Shown here: piece by piece, positions 1 to 8,651 of the stretch
Numbering within the stretch: the stretch's first letter is position 1
How the letters are laid out: every line of letters starts with the position of its first letter
Source: Corynebacterium vitaeruminis
GTDB lineage: Bacteria; Actinomycetota; Actinomycetes; Mycobacteriales; Mycobacteriaceae
DNA length: 64,000 bases
Assembly: GCF_001054325.1 (NCBI RefSeq)
Contig: NZ_JVVM01000025.1
Location: 62,001 to 126,000, forward strand
Direction of reading: 5' to 3'
Notes under the pieces: generated by a model
What the model saw: the letters and a program-made list of their open reading frames with translations, nothing else
The model's database searches: none
What the model was told of the DNA's origin: nothing
Program-made: the position numbers and the translations under genes

Positions 1-163
1 ATGATTTCGTTGTAAACTCCCATTCGTCATAGTGACGGCCGCCAAAAATGCATCGTGGTCGTTATCAATTTGGGCAAGACTTAAGAACTTCAGCACCGCA
101 GTGGTTGAACCAGTGACTACATACGGGGCTGGGCTTAAATCAAAACGCAAAGGGATTAACTAC

Positions 164-1060
164 ATGAAGAACTTCTCCGTGGCCGTCCGCTCGGCTGCTA
201 TCGCAACTGTTGCGGCTCTGGGTCTGAGCTTGGGTGCAGGAGCTGCCAGCGCACAGCCGGCAATGCCAGAACTGCCGAACATTCCGATCCCGGGTATCGG
301 CGACACCGGCCCGAAGGGCGTCAAGCAGATTGTCACCTTCGGTGACTCCTTTACCGCTAATGCTGGTAAGGGTGGCCCGCGTGGCCTGGCTCCGGGGCAG
401 AACTTACTGGTCGCTAACTGTGCTACCGACATGGAAAACTGGCCGAAGATCGCAGCTTCGAAGCTGAACAAGTCCCTGGGCGACTGGTCCTGTAACGGCC
501 TTGGTGGCGCCCCGGGCCAGCTTCTGGCATACCTCGAGGTTGCTATCCAGTACGGCGACATCGGACCGGGCACTGAGAAGGTTGTCCTGATGTACGGCGG
601 TATGGACTGGGTTCAGTGGGTTGACGTCGCAGGTGAGCTCGTCGCAAAGCCGGACCCCAAGGCTCCTTCGCTGTTCAAGCAGACGCTGCGTCAGTTCAGC
701 GACCGCGTCCACCAGGTTGCACCGGGCGCTCAGGTCGTCCTGGCTTCCTACCCTGAGTACGCTACGAATGACCAGCTGTGCTTGGTGAACACCTCGAACC
801 AGACCTTCCCGATTCCGGCGCCGGGTGCCAGCGAGATTCAGGGCGCTTTCCGTGACAGCATTCGTTCTGCATCTCAGCACGTAGGCGCTGGCTTCATTGA
901 TGTCTACGAGGCAACCCTCGGCCACGGCACCTGTAACCCGAATAAGGACGAGCGTTTCGTCGTCGGTTTCGCGGACCCGGCTATGGGCCCGATGACCAAC
1001 CACCCGACGGTGGCTGGTGAGAAGGCAATGGGCAATATCATTGCCGACCAGCTCTACTAA
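164..1060 (+). CDS. Secreted SGNH/GDSL-type hydrolase
   Basis: This 298-residue protein is a predicted secreted esterase or lipase of the SGNH fold. A signal peptide is visible (basic start, hydrophobic stretch, cleavage near ASAQP at about residue 30). The catalytic-serine block reads VTFGDSF, and the C-terminal block DPAMGPMTNHPT supplies the expected histidine. The usual GxND block appears only as GGMDW, so the oxyanion Asn may be altered. An upstream in-frame GTG at 32 would bury the signal peptide, so I chose the ATG at 164, preceded by AAAGGGA. It stands alone before rpsH. Substrate unknown; mycolate or triglyceride esters are possible for this genus. Confidence 0.8.
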   Translation: MKNFSVAVRSAAIATVAALGLSLGAGAASAQPAMPELPNIPIPGIGDTGPKGVKQIVTFGDSFTANAGKGGPRGLAPGQNLLVANCATDMENWPKIAASKLNKSLGDWSCNGLGGAPGQLLAYLEVAIQYGDIGPGTEKVVLMYGGMDWVQWVDVAGELVAKPDPKAPSLFKQTLRQFSDRVHQVAPGAQVVLASYPEYATNDQLCLVNTSNQTFPIPAPGASEIQGAFRDSIRSASQHVGAGFIDVYEATLGHGTCNPNKDERFVVGFADPAMGPMTNHPTVAGEKAMGNIIADQLY

Positions 1061-1123
1061 TTTCATCCTGCCGGCACTACGTCGGCTGGGGAATTAAGCG
1101 CCACCGTTAATTGGTTATGCTTT

Positions 1124-1160
1124 CGCCGCGAGCGGACTAACGTCCGGCCGCGGCGTTTTT
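1124..1160 (+). terminator. Rho-independent terminator after the SGNH hydrolase
   Basis: The arms CGCCGCGAGCGGA (1124-1136) and TCCGGCCGCGGCG (1143-1155) pair with two mismatches and are followed by TTTTT. This isolates the hydrolase from the ribosomal operon. Confidence 0.7.
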
Positions 1161-1176
1161 GCATTTCGGCAGGGGT

Positions 1177-1206
1177 TTGTTAGTATCACCAGGTCTGCCC
1201 TCTATA
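1177..1206 (+). promoter_or_regulatory. Possible promoter and long leader of the rpsH operon
   Basis: TTGTTA (1177-1182), 18 bases, then TCTATA (1201-1206) is the best promoter-like pair in the 401-base gap 1061-1461. The gap otherwise holds the terminator above and a small hairpin at 1289-1308. The resulting leader would be about 250 bases long. No small gene is supported in the gap. Confidence 0.3.
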
Positions 1207-1288
1207 TGAGGTGCGACAGTAAATGTAAGAACTTTGCTGTAGGCCCCTCGCCTCGCATCGTCTCTGGCGTCACTTGGGTGGCGAGCTG

Positions 1289-1308
1289 ACTCGGCTACTG
1301 AACCGAGT
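1289..1308 (+). other. Hairpin in the rpsH leader
   Basis: ACTCGG (1289-1294) can pair with CCGAGT (1303-1308). The same arms recur in the rpsM leader at 14246-14264, so they may belong to a ribosomal-protein leader structure. This is inference from the repeat only. Confidence 0.3.
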
Positions 1309-1461
1309 TGGCGAACAGTAGCCCTTAAATCGCCGGAATCACGATATTGGCAATAGCTCCAACCCAAGCTTTCGCCGTGTGACAGTTGCTGTTTCCACGG
1401 TCATCGGAGCTGGCCACGAGGTGAGAAGGAACCGCAGCGAGAAAGGATACGGTCACTAATC

Positions 1462-1860
1462 ATGACCATGACTGACCCAATCGCCGACATGCTGTCGCGC
1501 GTGCGCAACGCTAACAACGCGTACCACGACTCTGTCTCGATGCCGTCGTCCAAGCTGAAGGCCAACATCGCCGAGATCCTCAAGTCTGAGGGTTACATCG
1601 CGGACTACGCTGTCGAGGACGCCAAGGTTGGCAAGACCCTGACCCTGAACCTGAAGTACGGTCCGTCCCGCGAGCGTTCCATCGCTGGCGTGCGTCGCGT
1701 CTCCAAGCCGGGTCTGCGCGTTTACGCAAAGTCCACTAATCTGCCAAAGGTCCTCGGTGGCCTGGGCGTGGCTATCATCTCCACGTCTCAGGGCCTGCTG
1801 ACTGACCGTCAGGCTTACGAGAAGAAGGTTGGCGGGGAAGTCCTCGCTTACGTCTGGTAA
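1462..1860 (+). CDS. rpsH: 30S ribosomal protein S8
   Basis: S8 binds helix 21 of 16S rRNA and is needed to assemble the 30S platform. The 132-residue product has the typical start [16 protein letters not shown] and the C-terminal [16 protein letters not shown] signature, at normal family length. It is the first gene of the rpsH-rplF-rplR-rpsE-rpmD-rplO run. The 15-base gap to rplF marks an operon. The start is the ATG at 1462. The AAAGGA upstream is rather far (about 15 bases), which fits a structured leader. Confidence 0.98.
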   Translation: MTMTDPIADMLSRVRNANNAYHDSVSMPSSKLKANIAEILKSEGYIADYAVEDAKVGKTLTLNLKYGPSRERSIAGVRRVSKPGLRVYAKSTNLPKVLGGLGVAIISTSQGLLTDRQAYEKKVGGEVLAYVW

Positions 1861-1875
1861 AGGGGGAACTACACA

Positions 1876-2412
1876 ATGTCTCGTATTGGTAAGAACCCTG
1901 TCGTTGTCCCGGCAAACGTTACTGCTGAGGTCAACGGCCAGGACGTTTCCGTCAAGGGCCCGAAGGGCGAGCTGTCTGTCTCTATCCCGGCTCCGATCAC
2001 CGTTGAGCTGAAGGACAATGAGATTGTTGTCAACCGTCCGGATGACCACCGCAAGAACCGCTCCCTGCACGGCCTGTCCCGTTCGCTGATCAACAACATG
2101 GTTGTCGGTGTTACCGAGGGCTACACCATCAAGATGGAAATCTTCGGTGTCGGTTACCGTGTCGCCAAGAAGGGCAAGGACCTCGAGTTCTCCCTGGGCT
2201 ACTCGCACCCAGTCCTGATCGAAGCACCGGAAGGTATCACCTTCGACGTCGACGGCACTACCAAGCTGTCGATCACAGGTATTGATAAGCAGAAGGTCGG
2301 ACAGCTCGCAGCTAACATCCGTCGTCTGCGTAAGGATGATCCTTACAAGGGCAAGGGTATTCGTTACGATGGCGAGCAGATCCGTCGCAAGATCGGAAAG
2401 ACGGGTAAGTAA
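1876..2412 (+). CDS. rplF: 50S ribosomal protein L6
   Basis: L6 sits near the factor-binding site of the 50S subunit. The 178-residue protein begins [15 protein letters not shown] and carries the L6 signature region near the C-terminus ([16 protein letters not shown]), at usual length. AGGGGGA lies upstream of the ATG. Its stop codon shares one base with the rplR start (TAATG), so the two are translationally coupled. Confidence 0.98.
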   Translation: MSRIGKNPVVVPANVTAEVNGQDVSVKGPKGELSVSIPAPITVELKDNEIVVNRPDDHRKNRSLHGLSRSLINNMVVGVTEGYTIKMEIFGVGYRVAKKGKDLEFSLGYSHPVLIEAPEGITFDVDGTTKLSITGIDKQKVGQLAANIRRLRKDDPYKGKGIRYDGEQIRRKIGKTGK

Positions 2413-2810
2413 TGAGCAACACCAACGAAAAGCGCCTCCCGGTAGGCAAGGACATCTCGACTCGTCGTCGTGTCGCCCGTGCCCGCCGTCACGCACGCCT
2501 GCGCAAGAACGTCCGCGGCACCTCCGAGGCACCGCGCCTCGTCGTACACCGCTCTTCCCGCCACATCACCGCTCAGGTTATCGACGACTCCATCGGTCGT
2601 ACCCTGGCTGCTGCTTCCACTCTGGACGCAGATTTCCGCGGCTTCGAGGGCGACAAGAAGGCCAAGAGCGCCAAGGTCGGCGAGTTGATTGCTGCTCGCG
2701 CCAAGGATGCTGGCATCGAGAAGGTCGTTTTCGACCGCGGTGGTTACCAGTACCACGGCCGCGTTGCTGCTCTGGCCGAGGCTGCCCGTGAAGGTGGTCT
2801 GAAGTTCTAA
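2412..2810 (+). CDS. rplR: 50S ribosomal protein L18
   Basis: L18 binds 5S rRNA together with L5. The product is 132 residues long and has a basic N-terminus ([17 protein letters not shown]) and the conserved C-terminal [24 protein letters not shown]. It overlaps the rplF stop by one base, and rpsE follows 34 bases later. Length and sequence are as expected for the family. Confidence 0.98.
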   Translation: MSNTNEKRLPVGKDISTRRRVARARRHARLRKNVRGTSEAPRLVVHRSSRHITAQVIDDSIGRTLAAASTLDADFRGFEGDKKAKSAKVGELIAARAKDAGIEKVVFDRGGYQYHGRVAALAEAAREGGLKF

Positions 2811-2844
2811 TGCGCACTTACAAGTCCAACGGAAGGAATGCGTG

Positions 2845-3462
2845 ATGTCGGAACGCGATAAGCGCGAAGGCGGACGTAACTCCGCTGACAACAAGAACAA
2901 CAACCGTCGTGGTGGCCGCGGTAACGACCGTCGCCAGCAGGACGAGCGTTCGCAGTACATCGAGCGCGTAGTAACTATCAACCGAGTTTCCAAGGTCGTC
3001 AAGGGTGGTCGTCGCTTCAGCTTCACCGCTCTGGTCATCGTCGGTGACGGCGAGGGCATGGTCGGCGTCGGCTACGGCAAGGCCAAGGAAGTACCGGCAG
3101 CTATTCAGAAGGGTGCTGAAGAGGCTCGCAAGAACTTCTTCCGCGTCCCGATGATTGCCGGCACCATCACCCACCCGGTTCAGGGTGAGACCGCTGCTGG
3201 CATCGTGCTGCTGCGCCCGGCTGCCCCGGGTACCGGTCTCATCGCCGGCGGCGCTGTCCGCCCGGTGCTCGAGTGCGCCGGTGTTCAGGATGTTCTGTCC
3301 AAGTCGCTGGGTACCAACAACTCCATCAACGTTGTTCACGCAACCGTTGATGCCCTCAAGCAGCTGGTTCGCCCCGAAGAGGTCGCCGCACGTCGTGGCA
3401 AGTCCCTCGAAGAGGTAACTCCGGCACGTATGCTGCGCGCACGCGCAGGTCAGGGAGCGTGA
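2845..3462 (+). CDS. rpsE: 30S ribosomal protein S5
   Basis: S5 takes part in decoding accuracy and lies at the mRNA entry site. The 205-residue protein has an Asn/Arg-rich N-terminal extension, then the double-stranded RNA-binding domain ([21 protein letters not shown]) and the C-terminal S5 domain. GTG at 2842 and ATG at 2845 are both possible. I chose the ATG because GGAAGGA at 2831-2837 is then spaced seven bases away. The stop overlaps the region just before rpmD. Confidence 0.97.
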   Translation: MSERDKREGGRNSADNKNNNRRGGRGNDRRQQDERSQYIERVVTINRVSKVVKGGRRFSFTALVIVGDGEGMVGVGYGKAKEVPAAIQKGAEEARKNFFRVPMIAGTITHPVQGETAAGIVLLRPAAPGTGLIAGGAVRPVLECAGVQDVLSKSLGTNNSINVVHATVDALKQLVRPEEVAARRGKSLEEVTPARMLRARAGQGA

Positions 3463-3467
3463 TTTCC

Positions 3468-3653
3468 ATGGCACTGAAGATTACCCAGGTCCGTGGTACC
3501 GCTGGTACCAAGCAGAACCAGAAGGATTCGCTGCGCACTCTCGGCCTGAAGCGCATCAACGATTCCGCCGTTCGCCCGGATACTCCGGCTGTGCGCGGTC
3601 TCGTGAACGCTGTGCGTCACCTGGTCGAGGTCGAAGAAGTAGCGGGGGAGTAG
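3468..3653 (+). CDS. rpmD: 50S ribosomal protein L30
   Basis: This 61-residue small protein of the 50S subunit begins [18 protein letters not shown], typical of bacterial L30. A GTG at 3459 would add three residues but sits right on the ribosome binding site AGGGAG (3452-3457), so the ATG at 3468 is preferred. It lies five bases after the rpsE stop, and rplO follows after seven bases. Confidence 0.96.
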   Translation: MALKITQVRGTAGTKQNQKDSLRTLGLKRINDSAVRPDTPAVRGLVNAVRHLVEVEEVAGE

Positions 3654-3660
3654 GTAAACC

Positions 3661-4107
3661 ATGAGCGAACCAATTAAGCTCCACGACTTGGCCCCGGCTC
3701 CGGGTGCCAAGAAGAACAAGACTCGCGTCGGCCGTGGTGAGGCTTCCAAGGGTAAGACCGCTGGTCGCGGCACCAAGGGCACCAAGGCCCGCAAGCAGGT
3801 TCCGGCAGCATTCGAGGGTGGCCAGATGCCACTTCACATGCGTCTGCCGAAGTTGAAGGGCTTCAAGAACCCGGCGAAGGTCACCTTCCAGGTGGTCAAC
3901 GTTTCGGATCTGGAGCGTCTGTTCCCGAACGGTGGCGACGTCACCATCGCCGACCTGGTTGCAAAGGGCGCTGTCCGCGCTAACCAGCCGGTGAAGGTCC
4001 TCGGCGACGGCGACATCAACGTCTCCGTCAACGTCACCGCAACCAAGTTCTCGGGCTCCGCAAAGTCCAAGATTGAGGCTGCAGGCGGCTCTGTCACTGA
4101 GGCCTAA
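3661..4107 (+). CDS. rplO: 50S ribosomal protein L15
   Basis: L15 is a late-assembly protein of the 50S subunit. The 148-residue protein shows the basic N-terminal half with [20 protein letters not shown] and the C-terminal L15 domain. GGGGGAG precedes the ATG. It is the last gene before a strong bidirectional hairpin. In most genomes secY follows directly, but here an antisense bioWF gene intervenes. Confidence 0.98.
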   Translation: MSEPIKLHDLAPAPGAKKNKTRVGRGEASKGKTAGRGTKGTKARKQVPAAFEGGQMPLHMRLPKLKGFKNPAKVTFQVVNVSDLERLFPNGGDVTIADLVAKGAVRANQPVKVLGDGDINVSVNVTATKFSGSAKSKIEAAGGSVTEA

Positions 4108-4125
4108 AGCATTCAAGCTTTAGCA

Positions 4126-4160
4126 AAAGGGCTCCTAACCCATGTGGTTAGGAGTCCTTT
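4126..4160. terminator. Bidirectional hairpin between rplO and bioWF
   Basis: Arms at 4126-4140 and 4145-4160 (core CTCCTAACC / GGTTAGGAG) form a long stem with flanking A and T runs on both sides. It can end both the rplO transcript and the convergent bioWF transcript. Confidence 0.75.
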
Positions 4161-4191
4161 GGCTATTTACGGGGCGGGGCATACCGGTGGC

Positions 4192-6135
4192 CTAGATCAG
4201 GCTGGTGCTCCGCAGAGCCCGCTCCAATTGATCGATGTCAGTGTCCGTATGGCGCGCGGTAATGGTCAAGCGCAACATTGCCTCGCCACGGGGAACCGTG
4301 GGATAGCGAATCGCAGGAATAAACACGCCCAGCTCCCGCAACTGCTCTGAAGCCGCCATCGCGGCGTCCTCGTCACCAACAGCCAGGGGGATGATCGCCG
4401 AAGCTGGTTCGGCATGCGCTCCCACCAGGGCTCGTACGCGCGCGATATTACGGCGTAAACGCTTGACGACGTCCCCAGCCTCCAGTTGTTTCAACGCTGT
4501 GCGGATAGCTGCGACGGAACCGGGGTTCATGGACGTTGAGTACACAAAACTGCGGGCTTGATTGCGTAGCAGTTCGCCAACTGGTGCCGAGCAGAGAACG
4601 AATCCTCCTTCGACGCCAAGAGCCTTGCTCGCGGTGCCGACCACAATGTCCGGATGAACGCTGAGGTGCGCTGCGGTGCCGCGGCCGTGTTCTCCGATAA
4701 CGCCGATGCCGTGGGCGTCGTCAAGCATCAGCCATGTGTTGTGACGGCGACAGGTGCGTTCGAGTGCATGCGCATCGATGACTTCGCCTGACATCGAGAA
4801 GACAGCATCGGAGATAACAAGCTTGTGGCGCGCGTTAGATGTTGCGAGGAGACGGTCGAGTGCACGGTAGTCGGCGTGTGGAAAGACTGTGACGTTTGCT
4901 CGAGCATTGCGGCAACCGTCGATGATGGAAGCATGGTTGGCGGCGTCGGAGAAGATTTCAACGTCGGCGGTGGCGATCGCAGCGATGGTCGAGTGGTTAG
5001 CCTGATAGCCAGTCGCAAAGAGAACGGCATCGTCGAAACCGAAGAACTGCGCGAGTTCATCCTCAAGTGCGCTGTGGATGCTGGTTCCGGTGGTCAGACG
5101 AGAGCCGCCGGACCCGGTGCCGAAATGTTCGATGGCCTCTGTGGCTGCTGAGATGAGTTCGGGGTGTGTCGAAAGGCCGAGGTAGTCCGAGGAAGAAAAC
5201 AACAGGTAGTCGGTGCCGTCAATTCGGCTGTGGGGCAATTGTGCGGTCTCGAAAGTGCGCAGTGTGCGGGCGAGTCCTTCAGCGGCCCAAGCCGAATTCC
5301 GGTGAGCGGCGATTGTAGAGAGATCGCTGCTGGTGCGGTCCTCGCCCGTGGTAGGGCTATCGGTGAGAACGTCGGAGGCACCGGTAGTGGTCGTCGAGGA
5401 ACTCGAGTTGGGCGGGAGCTCGACGTAGACAGGTGCGTTTTCCAAGTAATTGATTAGTTCGGGGACGTCTGTGCCGGGCTCAACGATGAAAATGCGAGTG
5501 CCTAGAGTGCTGCCGTGGCTCTTGATATTGGGGATGCGGTGGAAGATTCCGTCTAGCGCGAGGTATCCGCGAGTGTAAAAGGGGTCGTCGGAGAGGCAGA
5601 TCTCTGCGATGATGCCCGAGGCACTGTGAACCTTAGATGCGAGGATAAGGGCCTCGTGAAAATGGTCCTTGGCACAGTCCTTGCTGGGGTGCGAGACGGC
5701 ATCAAATGTCGAGACCCGTACCCCGCGGACGGGGTTAGGGTCGAGGCGCTCACCGGAGGAGGCATCGATAAGAGCGGCGCCGCGGAGGCCGGTGAGTGAA
5801 TAGGCCAATTCGACGGCGGTATCGGCTGCCTCGATGCCTGCTGCGTGCAGGAGTCGACCGATTAGATCGCGTGCATCCGCAGGGCAGGAGCTCGACTCTA
5901 GGAAAGGAGTCAACGCGGGCACGGTGCAAATGGTCGACTCTTCAATATTGTCCACCGTGATGTGAATTGTGTCGGCGCGACCCTTGTCGTGGTGAAGTGC
6001 ACGGCTAGTCATTGCAGAGGCTAACTGGGGTAGTTCGGCGGCCGGTGCAAGACGCTCAGCGCCAGAAATATGGAAACCATCGGCGCTGGAACGCATGCGG
6101 ATGCTGTAGGTGCTCACAGAGAAAAACTTTAACAC
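4192..6135 (-). CDS. bioWF: Fused 6-carboxyhexanoate-CoA ligase / 8-amino-7-oxononanoate synthase
   Basis: This 647-residue fusion makes pimeloyl-CoA from pimelate (BioW half) and condenses it with alanine to 8-amino-7-oxononanoate (BioF half), the first steps of biotin synthesis. Residues about 1-240 match BioW: YSIRMRSS, HISGAERL near residue 22, HHDKG at 48-52 and LGTRIFIVE near 211. A Ser/Thr-rich linker spans about 241-275. The PLP-dependent BioF half follows, with GTGSGGSRLTTG, DDAHGIG (472-478) and the PLP lysine in TASKALG at K504. The GTG at 6135 lies inside a BioQ-like operator; a GTG at 6117 would also fit the family. Neither has a Shine-Dalgarno site. No bioA, bioD or bioB is in the window. 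Confidence 0.88.
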   Translation of the reverse strand: MLKFFSVSTYSIRMRSSADGFHISGAERLAPAAELPQLASAMTSRALHHDKGRADTIHITVDNIEESTICTVPALTPFLESSSCPADARDLIGRLLHAAGIEAADTAVELAYSLTGLRGAALIDASSGERLDPNPVRGVRVSTFDAVSHPSKDCAKDHFHEALILASKVHSASGIIAEICLSDDPFYTRGYLALDGIFHRIPNIKSHGSTLGTRIFIVEPGTDVPELINYLENAPVYVELPPNSSSSTTTTGASDVLTDSPTTGEDRTSSDLSTIAAHRNSAWAAEGLARTLRTFETAQLPHSRIDGTDYLLFSSSDYLGLSTHPELISAATEAIEHFGTGSGGSRLTTGTSIHSALEDELAQFFGFDDAVLFATGYQANHSTIAAIATADVEIFSDAANHASIIDGCRNARANVTVFPHADYRALDRLLATSNARHKLVISDAVFSMSGEVIDAHALERTCRRHNTWLMLDDAHGIGVIGEHGRGTAAHLSVHPDIVVGTASKALGVEGGFVLCSAPVGELLRNQARSFVYSTSMNPGSVAAIRTALKQLEAGDVVKRLRRNIARVRALVGAHAEPASAIIPLAVGDEDAAMAASEQLRELGVFIPAIRYPTVPRGEAMLRLTITARHTDTDIDQLERALRSTSLI

Positions 6136-6141
6136 TGTTCA
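6129..6141 (-). promoter_or_regulatory. BioQ-like operator at the bioWF start
   Basis: Read on the minus strand, the site is TGAAC-AGT-GTTAA. It differs in one base from the corynebacterial biotin repressor BioQ consensus TGAAC-N3-GTTAC as I recall it. It overlaps the GTG start of bioWF, a position suited to repression of a promoter with a very short leader. Confidence 0.5.
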
Positions 6142-6274
6142 AGTTTCTTGTGAGATAGCTGAGTTTGGCTCGGCCGGGGTGTCGTGGCCTCAAGGGGATG
6201 GGGCGCTGGGATCGTCGTAAAGCGAAAAGAGGCGATGGGGTGGAGCGCTGCAGTAACGGTGATATAGAGGCGTA

Positions 6275-6305
6275 TTGCGACGATGTGGAGAAACGCTGGT
6301 AGACT
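6275..6305 (+). promoter_or_regulatory. Likely secY promoter in the bioWF-secY divergent gap
   Basis: TTGCGA (6275-6280) and TAGACT (6300-6305) are separated by 19 bases. The gap between bioWF and secY (6136-6451) holds this and the BioQ-like site. No further gene is visible there. Confidence 0.4.
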
Positions 6306-6451
6306 CACTACGTCAAATACTGTCAATTTAAGGTTTGAGGAATACGTCATCCCCGCTGCTTAACTAAAACGGGAGACTGCTGGCTGATGAGCGGGTGAGT
6401 CTTTCGGGAAAAGCGTGGGAAAGCGGATTCCTTGACCTCGGGAGGATGCAC

Positions 6452-7783
6452 GTGGCTTCCGGTCTCATTGCGGCGTTGCGCGATCCCGATTTGCGTAAGA
6501 AGATCTTCTTCACTCTGACGATGATCATTCTGTACCGAATCGGCTCACAGATTCCGACCCCTGGTATCGACTACCAGTTGGTCAACGCGCAGCTCGAGCA
6601 GATTTCGAAAGATCAGTCCAGCGTTTACTCGCTGATCAACCTGTTCTCAGGTGGCGCTCTGCTGCAGATGGCGATTTTCGGCATCGGCATTATGCCGTAC
6701 ATTACGGCCTCGATTATCGTCCAGCTGCTCACGGTGGTGATTCCACACTTCGAGCAGTTGAAGAAGGAAGGACAGTCAGGTCAGACGAAGATGACCCAGT
6801 ACACCCGCTACCTCACAGTGGCGTTGGCGTTGCTGCAGTCTGCCGGCATTGTGGCTATGGCAGACCGTGGTGCCCTGCTGGGTGGCTCGCAGTCACTACT
6901 GGTTAAGGATGCAGGTGTCTTTGACCTCGTGGTGATGGTTGTCGTGATGACCGCCGGTGCGGTGCTGGTCATGTGGATGGGTGAGCTCATTACTGACCGA
7001 GGTGTCGGCAACGGTATGTCGCTGCTGATTTTCGCCGGTATCGCCGCTGGTATGCCAGCGCAGGGAGCGAATATTCTGCGCTCCACTACCGGTGTCGTCT
7101 TCGCGACCGTAATTGTTGCGGTCCTGGTTCTCATCATCGGCGTTATTTTCATCGAGCAGGGACAGCGCCGCATTCCGGTGCAGTACGCAAAGCGCATGGT
7201 GGGGCGTCGCCAGTATGGTGGCTCTTCCACCTACTTGCCGCTGAAGGTTAACCAGGCCGGCGTTATTCCGGTCATCTTTGCGTCCTCGCTGATTTACGTT
7301 CCGGTTCTGATTACCCAGATTATTCAGTCCGGTCAGTCGAATCCGAACATGGACAACTGGTGGCAGCGCAATGTCATTCAGTACCTGCTGGCACCGTCCA
7401 GTTGGCAGTACATCGTGCTGTTCTTCCTGATGATTATCTTCTTCTCCTTCTTCTACACCTCCGTGCAGTACGACCCGCACGAGCAGGCGGAGAACATGAA
7501 GAAGTACGGCGGATTCATTCCGGGCTTCCGCCCGGGACGTCCAACTGCTGAATACCTCTCGTACGTCCTGATTCGCCTGCTGACCGTCGGTTCGCTGTAC
7601 CTGGCGCTGATTGCTGTTCTGCCAAATGTCGCGCTTGATATGGGGCTTGGCGACGCAAACGCTGGTACAGGCGGTATGTTTGGAGGTACAGCCCTGCTGA
7701 TTCTGGTCAGTGTTGCGCTGACGACGGTCAAGCAGGTTGAAAGCCAAATGATGCAACGTAACTACGAAGGGTTCTTGAAGTAA
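6452..7783 (+). CDS. secY: Preprotein translocase channel subunit SecY
   Basis: SecY forms the membrane channel of the Sec pathway with SecE and SecG. The 443-residue product has ten predicted helices and the typical N-terminal block [18 protein letters not shown]. The longest reading frame starts at 6395, but GGGAGGA at 6439-6445 points to the GTG at 6452 ([16 protein letters not shown]), which matches family length. The stop overlaps the adk start by one base (TAATG), so SecY and Adk are translationally coupled. Confidence 0.96.
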   Translation: MASGLIAALRDPDLRKKIFFTLTMIILYRIGSQIPTPGIDYQLVNAQLEQISKDQSSVYSLINLFSGGALLQMAIFGIGIMPYITASIIVQLLTVVIPHFEQLKKEGQSGQTKMTQYTRYLTVALALLQSAGIVAMADRGALLGGSQSLLVKDAGVFDLVVMVVVMTAGAVLVMWMGELITDRGVGNGMSLLIFAGIAAGMPAQGANILRSTTGVVFATVIVAVLVLIIGVIFIEQGQRRIPVQYAKRMVGRRQYGGSSTYLPLKVNQAGVIPVIFASSLIYVPVLITQIIQSGQSNPNMDNWWQRNVIQYLLAPSSWQYIVLFFLMIIFFSFFYTSVQYDPHEQAENMKKYGGFIPGFRPGRPTAEYLSYVLIRLLTVGSLYLALIAVLPNVALDMGLGDANAGTGGMFGGTALLILVSVALTTVKQVESQMMQRNYEGFLK

Positions 7784-8334
7784 TGCGACTCGTACTTGTA
7801 GGTCCTCCCGGTGCAGGCAAGGGCACCCAGGCAGCTATCCTCTCGGAAAAGCTCGGTGTCCCGCACATCTCCACCGGCGACCTGTTTCGCGCAAACATCG
7901 GTGAAGGCACTCCGCTCGGCATTGAGGCGAAGTCTTACATCGACGCCGGCAATCTTGTTCCGGACGACGTAACTGTGCGTATGGTCGAGTCTCGCCTGAA
8001 TGAGGACGACGCTGCCAAGGGCTTCCTGCTGGATGGCTTCCCGCGCACGGTTGGTCAGGCAGAGGAGCTAAAGCGTCTGCTGTCCAACCTCGGTACCGAG
8101 TTGGACGCTGTCGTGCAGTTCGACGTTTCTGAGGACGTCGTAGTCGAGCGCATGCTGGCTCGTGGTCGCGCAGATGACACTGAAGAAGTAATCCGCAACC
8201 GCATGCACGTGTACACCAATGAGACCGCTCCGTTGCTGGATTACTACTCGGATAAGATCGTTAAGATTGCCGCTGAGGGGTCCGTTGAGGAGATTAACGA
8301 GCGCACGATGGCTGAGCTGGAGAAGCTGAACTAA
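7783..8334 (+). CDS. adk: Adenylate kinase
   Basis: The enzyme interconverts ATP plus AMP with two ADP. At 183 residues it is the short type: the LID is reduced ([15 protein letters not shown]) and has no zinc cysteines, as in other corynebacteria and mycobacteria. Visible motifs are the P-loop [10 protein letters not shown] near residue 7, STGDLFR and the LLDGFPRT block. It directly follows secY with a one-base overlap. In related genomes map is next; here an HNH gene and a lipoprotein gene are inserted. Confidence 0.98.
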   Translation: MRLVLVGPPGAGKGTQAAILSEKLGVPHISTGDLFRANIGEGTPLGIEAKSYIDAGNLVPDDVTVRMVESRLNEDDAAKGFLLDGFPRTVGQAEELKRLLSNLGTELDAVVQFDVSEDVVVERMLARGRADDTEEVIRNRMHVYTNETAPLLDYYSDKIVKIAAEGSVEEINERTMAELEKLN

Positions 8335-8418
8335 TCTCCTGGCGCACCGCTAATTGGCGCTCTGGCATCTTTCCGTTGGTCGGGCCGATGGGTTTGGCCA
8401 CTTGTAGATGGTTTATTG

Positions 8419-8460
8419 AAGCCGTTCTCTCGAACCGTTGAGGTTTGGAGGGCGGCTTTT
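8419..8460 (+). terminator. Terminator after secY-adk
   Basis: AAGCCGTTCTC (8419-8429) pairs with GAGGGCGGCTT (8448-8458) using two G-T wobbles. An inner AACC/GGTT pair and a following TTTT run support termination. Confidence 0.65.
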
Positions 8461-8550
8461 GTGTTGAGTGGGCTCGGGAGGGGGAGGGGGGCTGCCTAGT
8501 TGGCTTGAATGGTGTGGAGCTAAAAGGGAAAAGAAATACGAAGAAGGGTA

Positions 8551-8579
8551 TTGACGTACTCGAATGGGTGTGCGATATT
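8551..8579 (+). promoter_or_regulatory. Promoter of the first DUF222/HNH gene
   Basis: TTGACG (8551-8556), 17 bases, then GATATT (8574-8579) form a good vegetative promoter. The gap 8335-8651 otherwise holds the adk terminator and a G-rich, low-complexity stretch around 8471-8495. Confidence 0.5.
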
Positions 8580-8651
8580 TGTATGTAGTAGGGGATAGTT
8601 AGGGAAGTAAAAGCGAAAGCGATTTCTAGGGGATTCGAGGGGAGGGGAATG

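Noticed and set aside
1..163. Gene at the left edge
   Set aside because: Only short frames occur; the in-frame GTG at 32 would extend the SGNH protein past its signal peptide, and no end of a known gene is visible.
1456..2532. 358-codon antisense frame over rpsH and rplF
   Set aside because: Shadow of certain ribosomal protein genes without any start signal.
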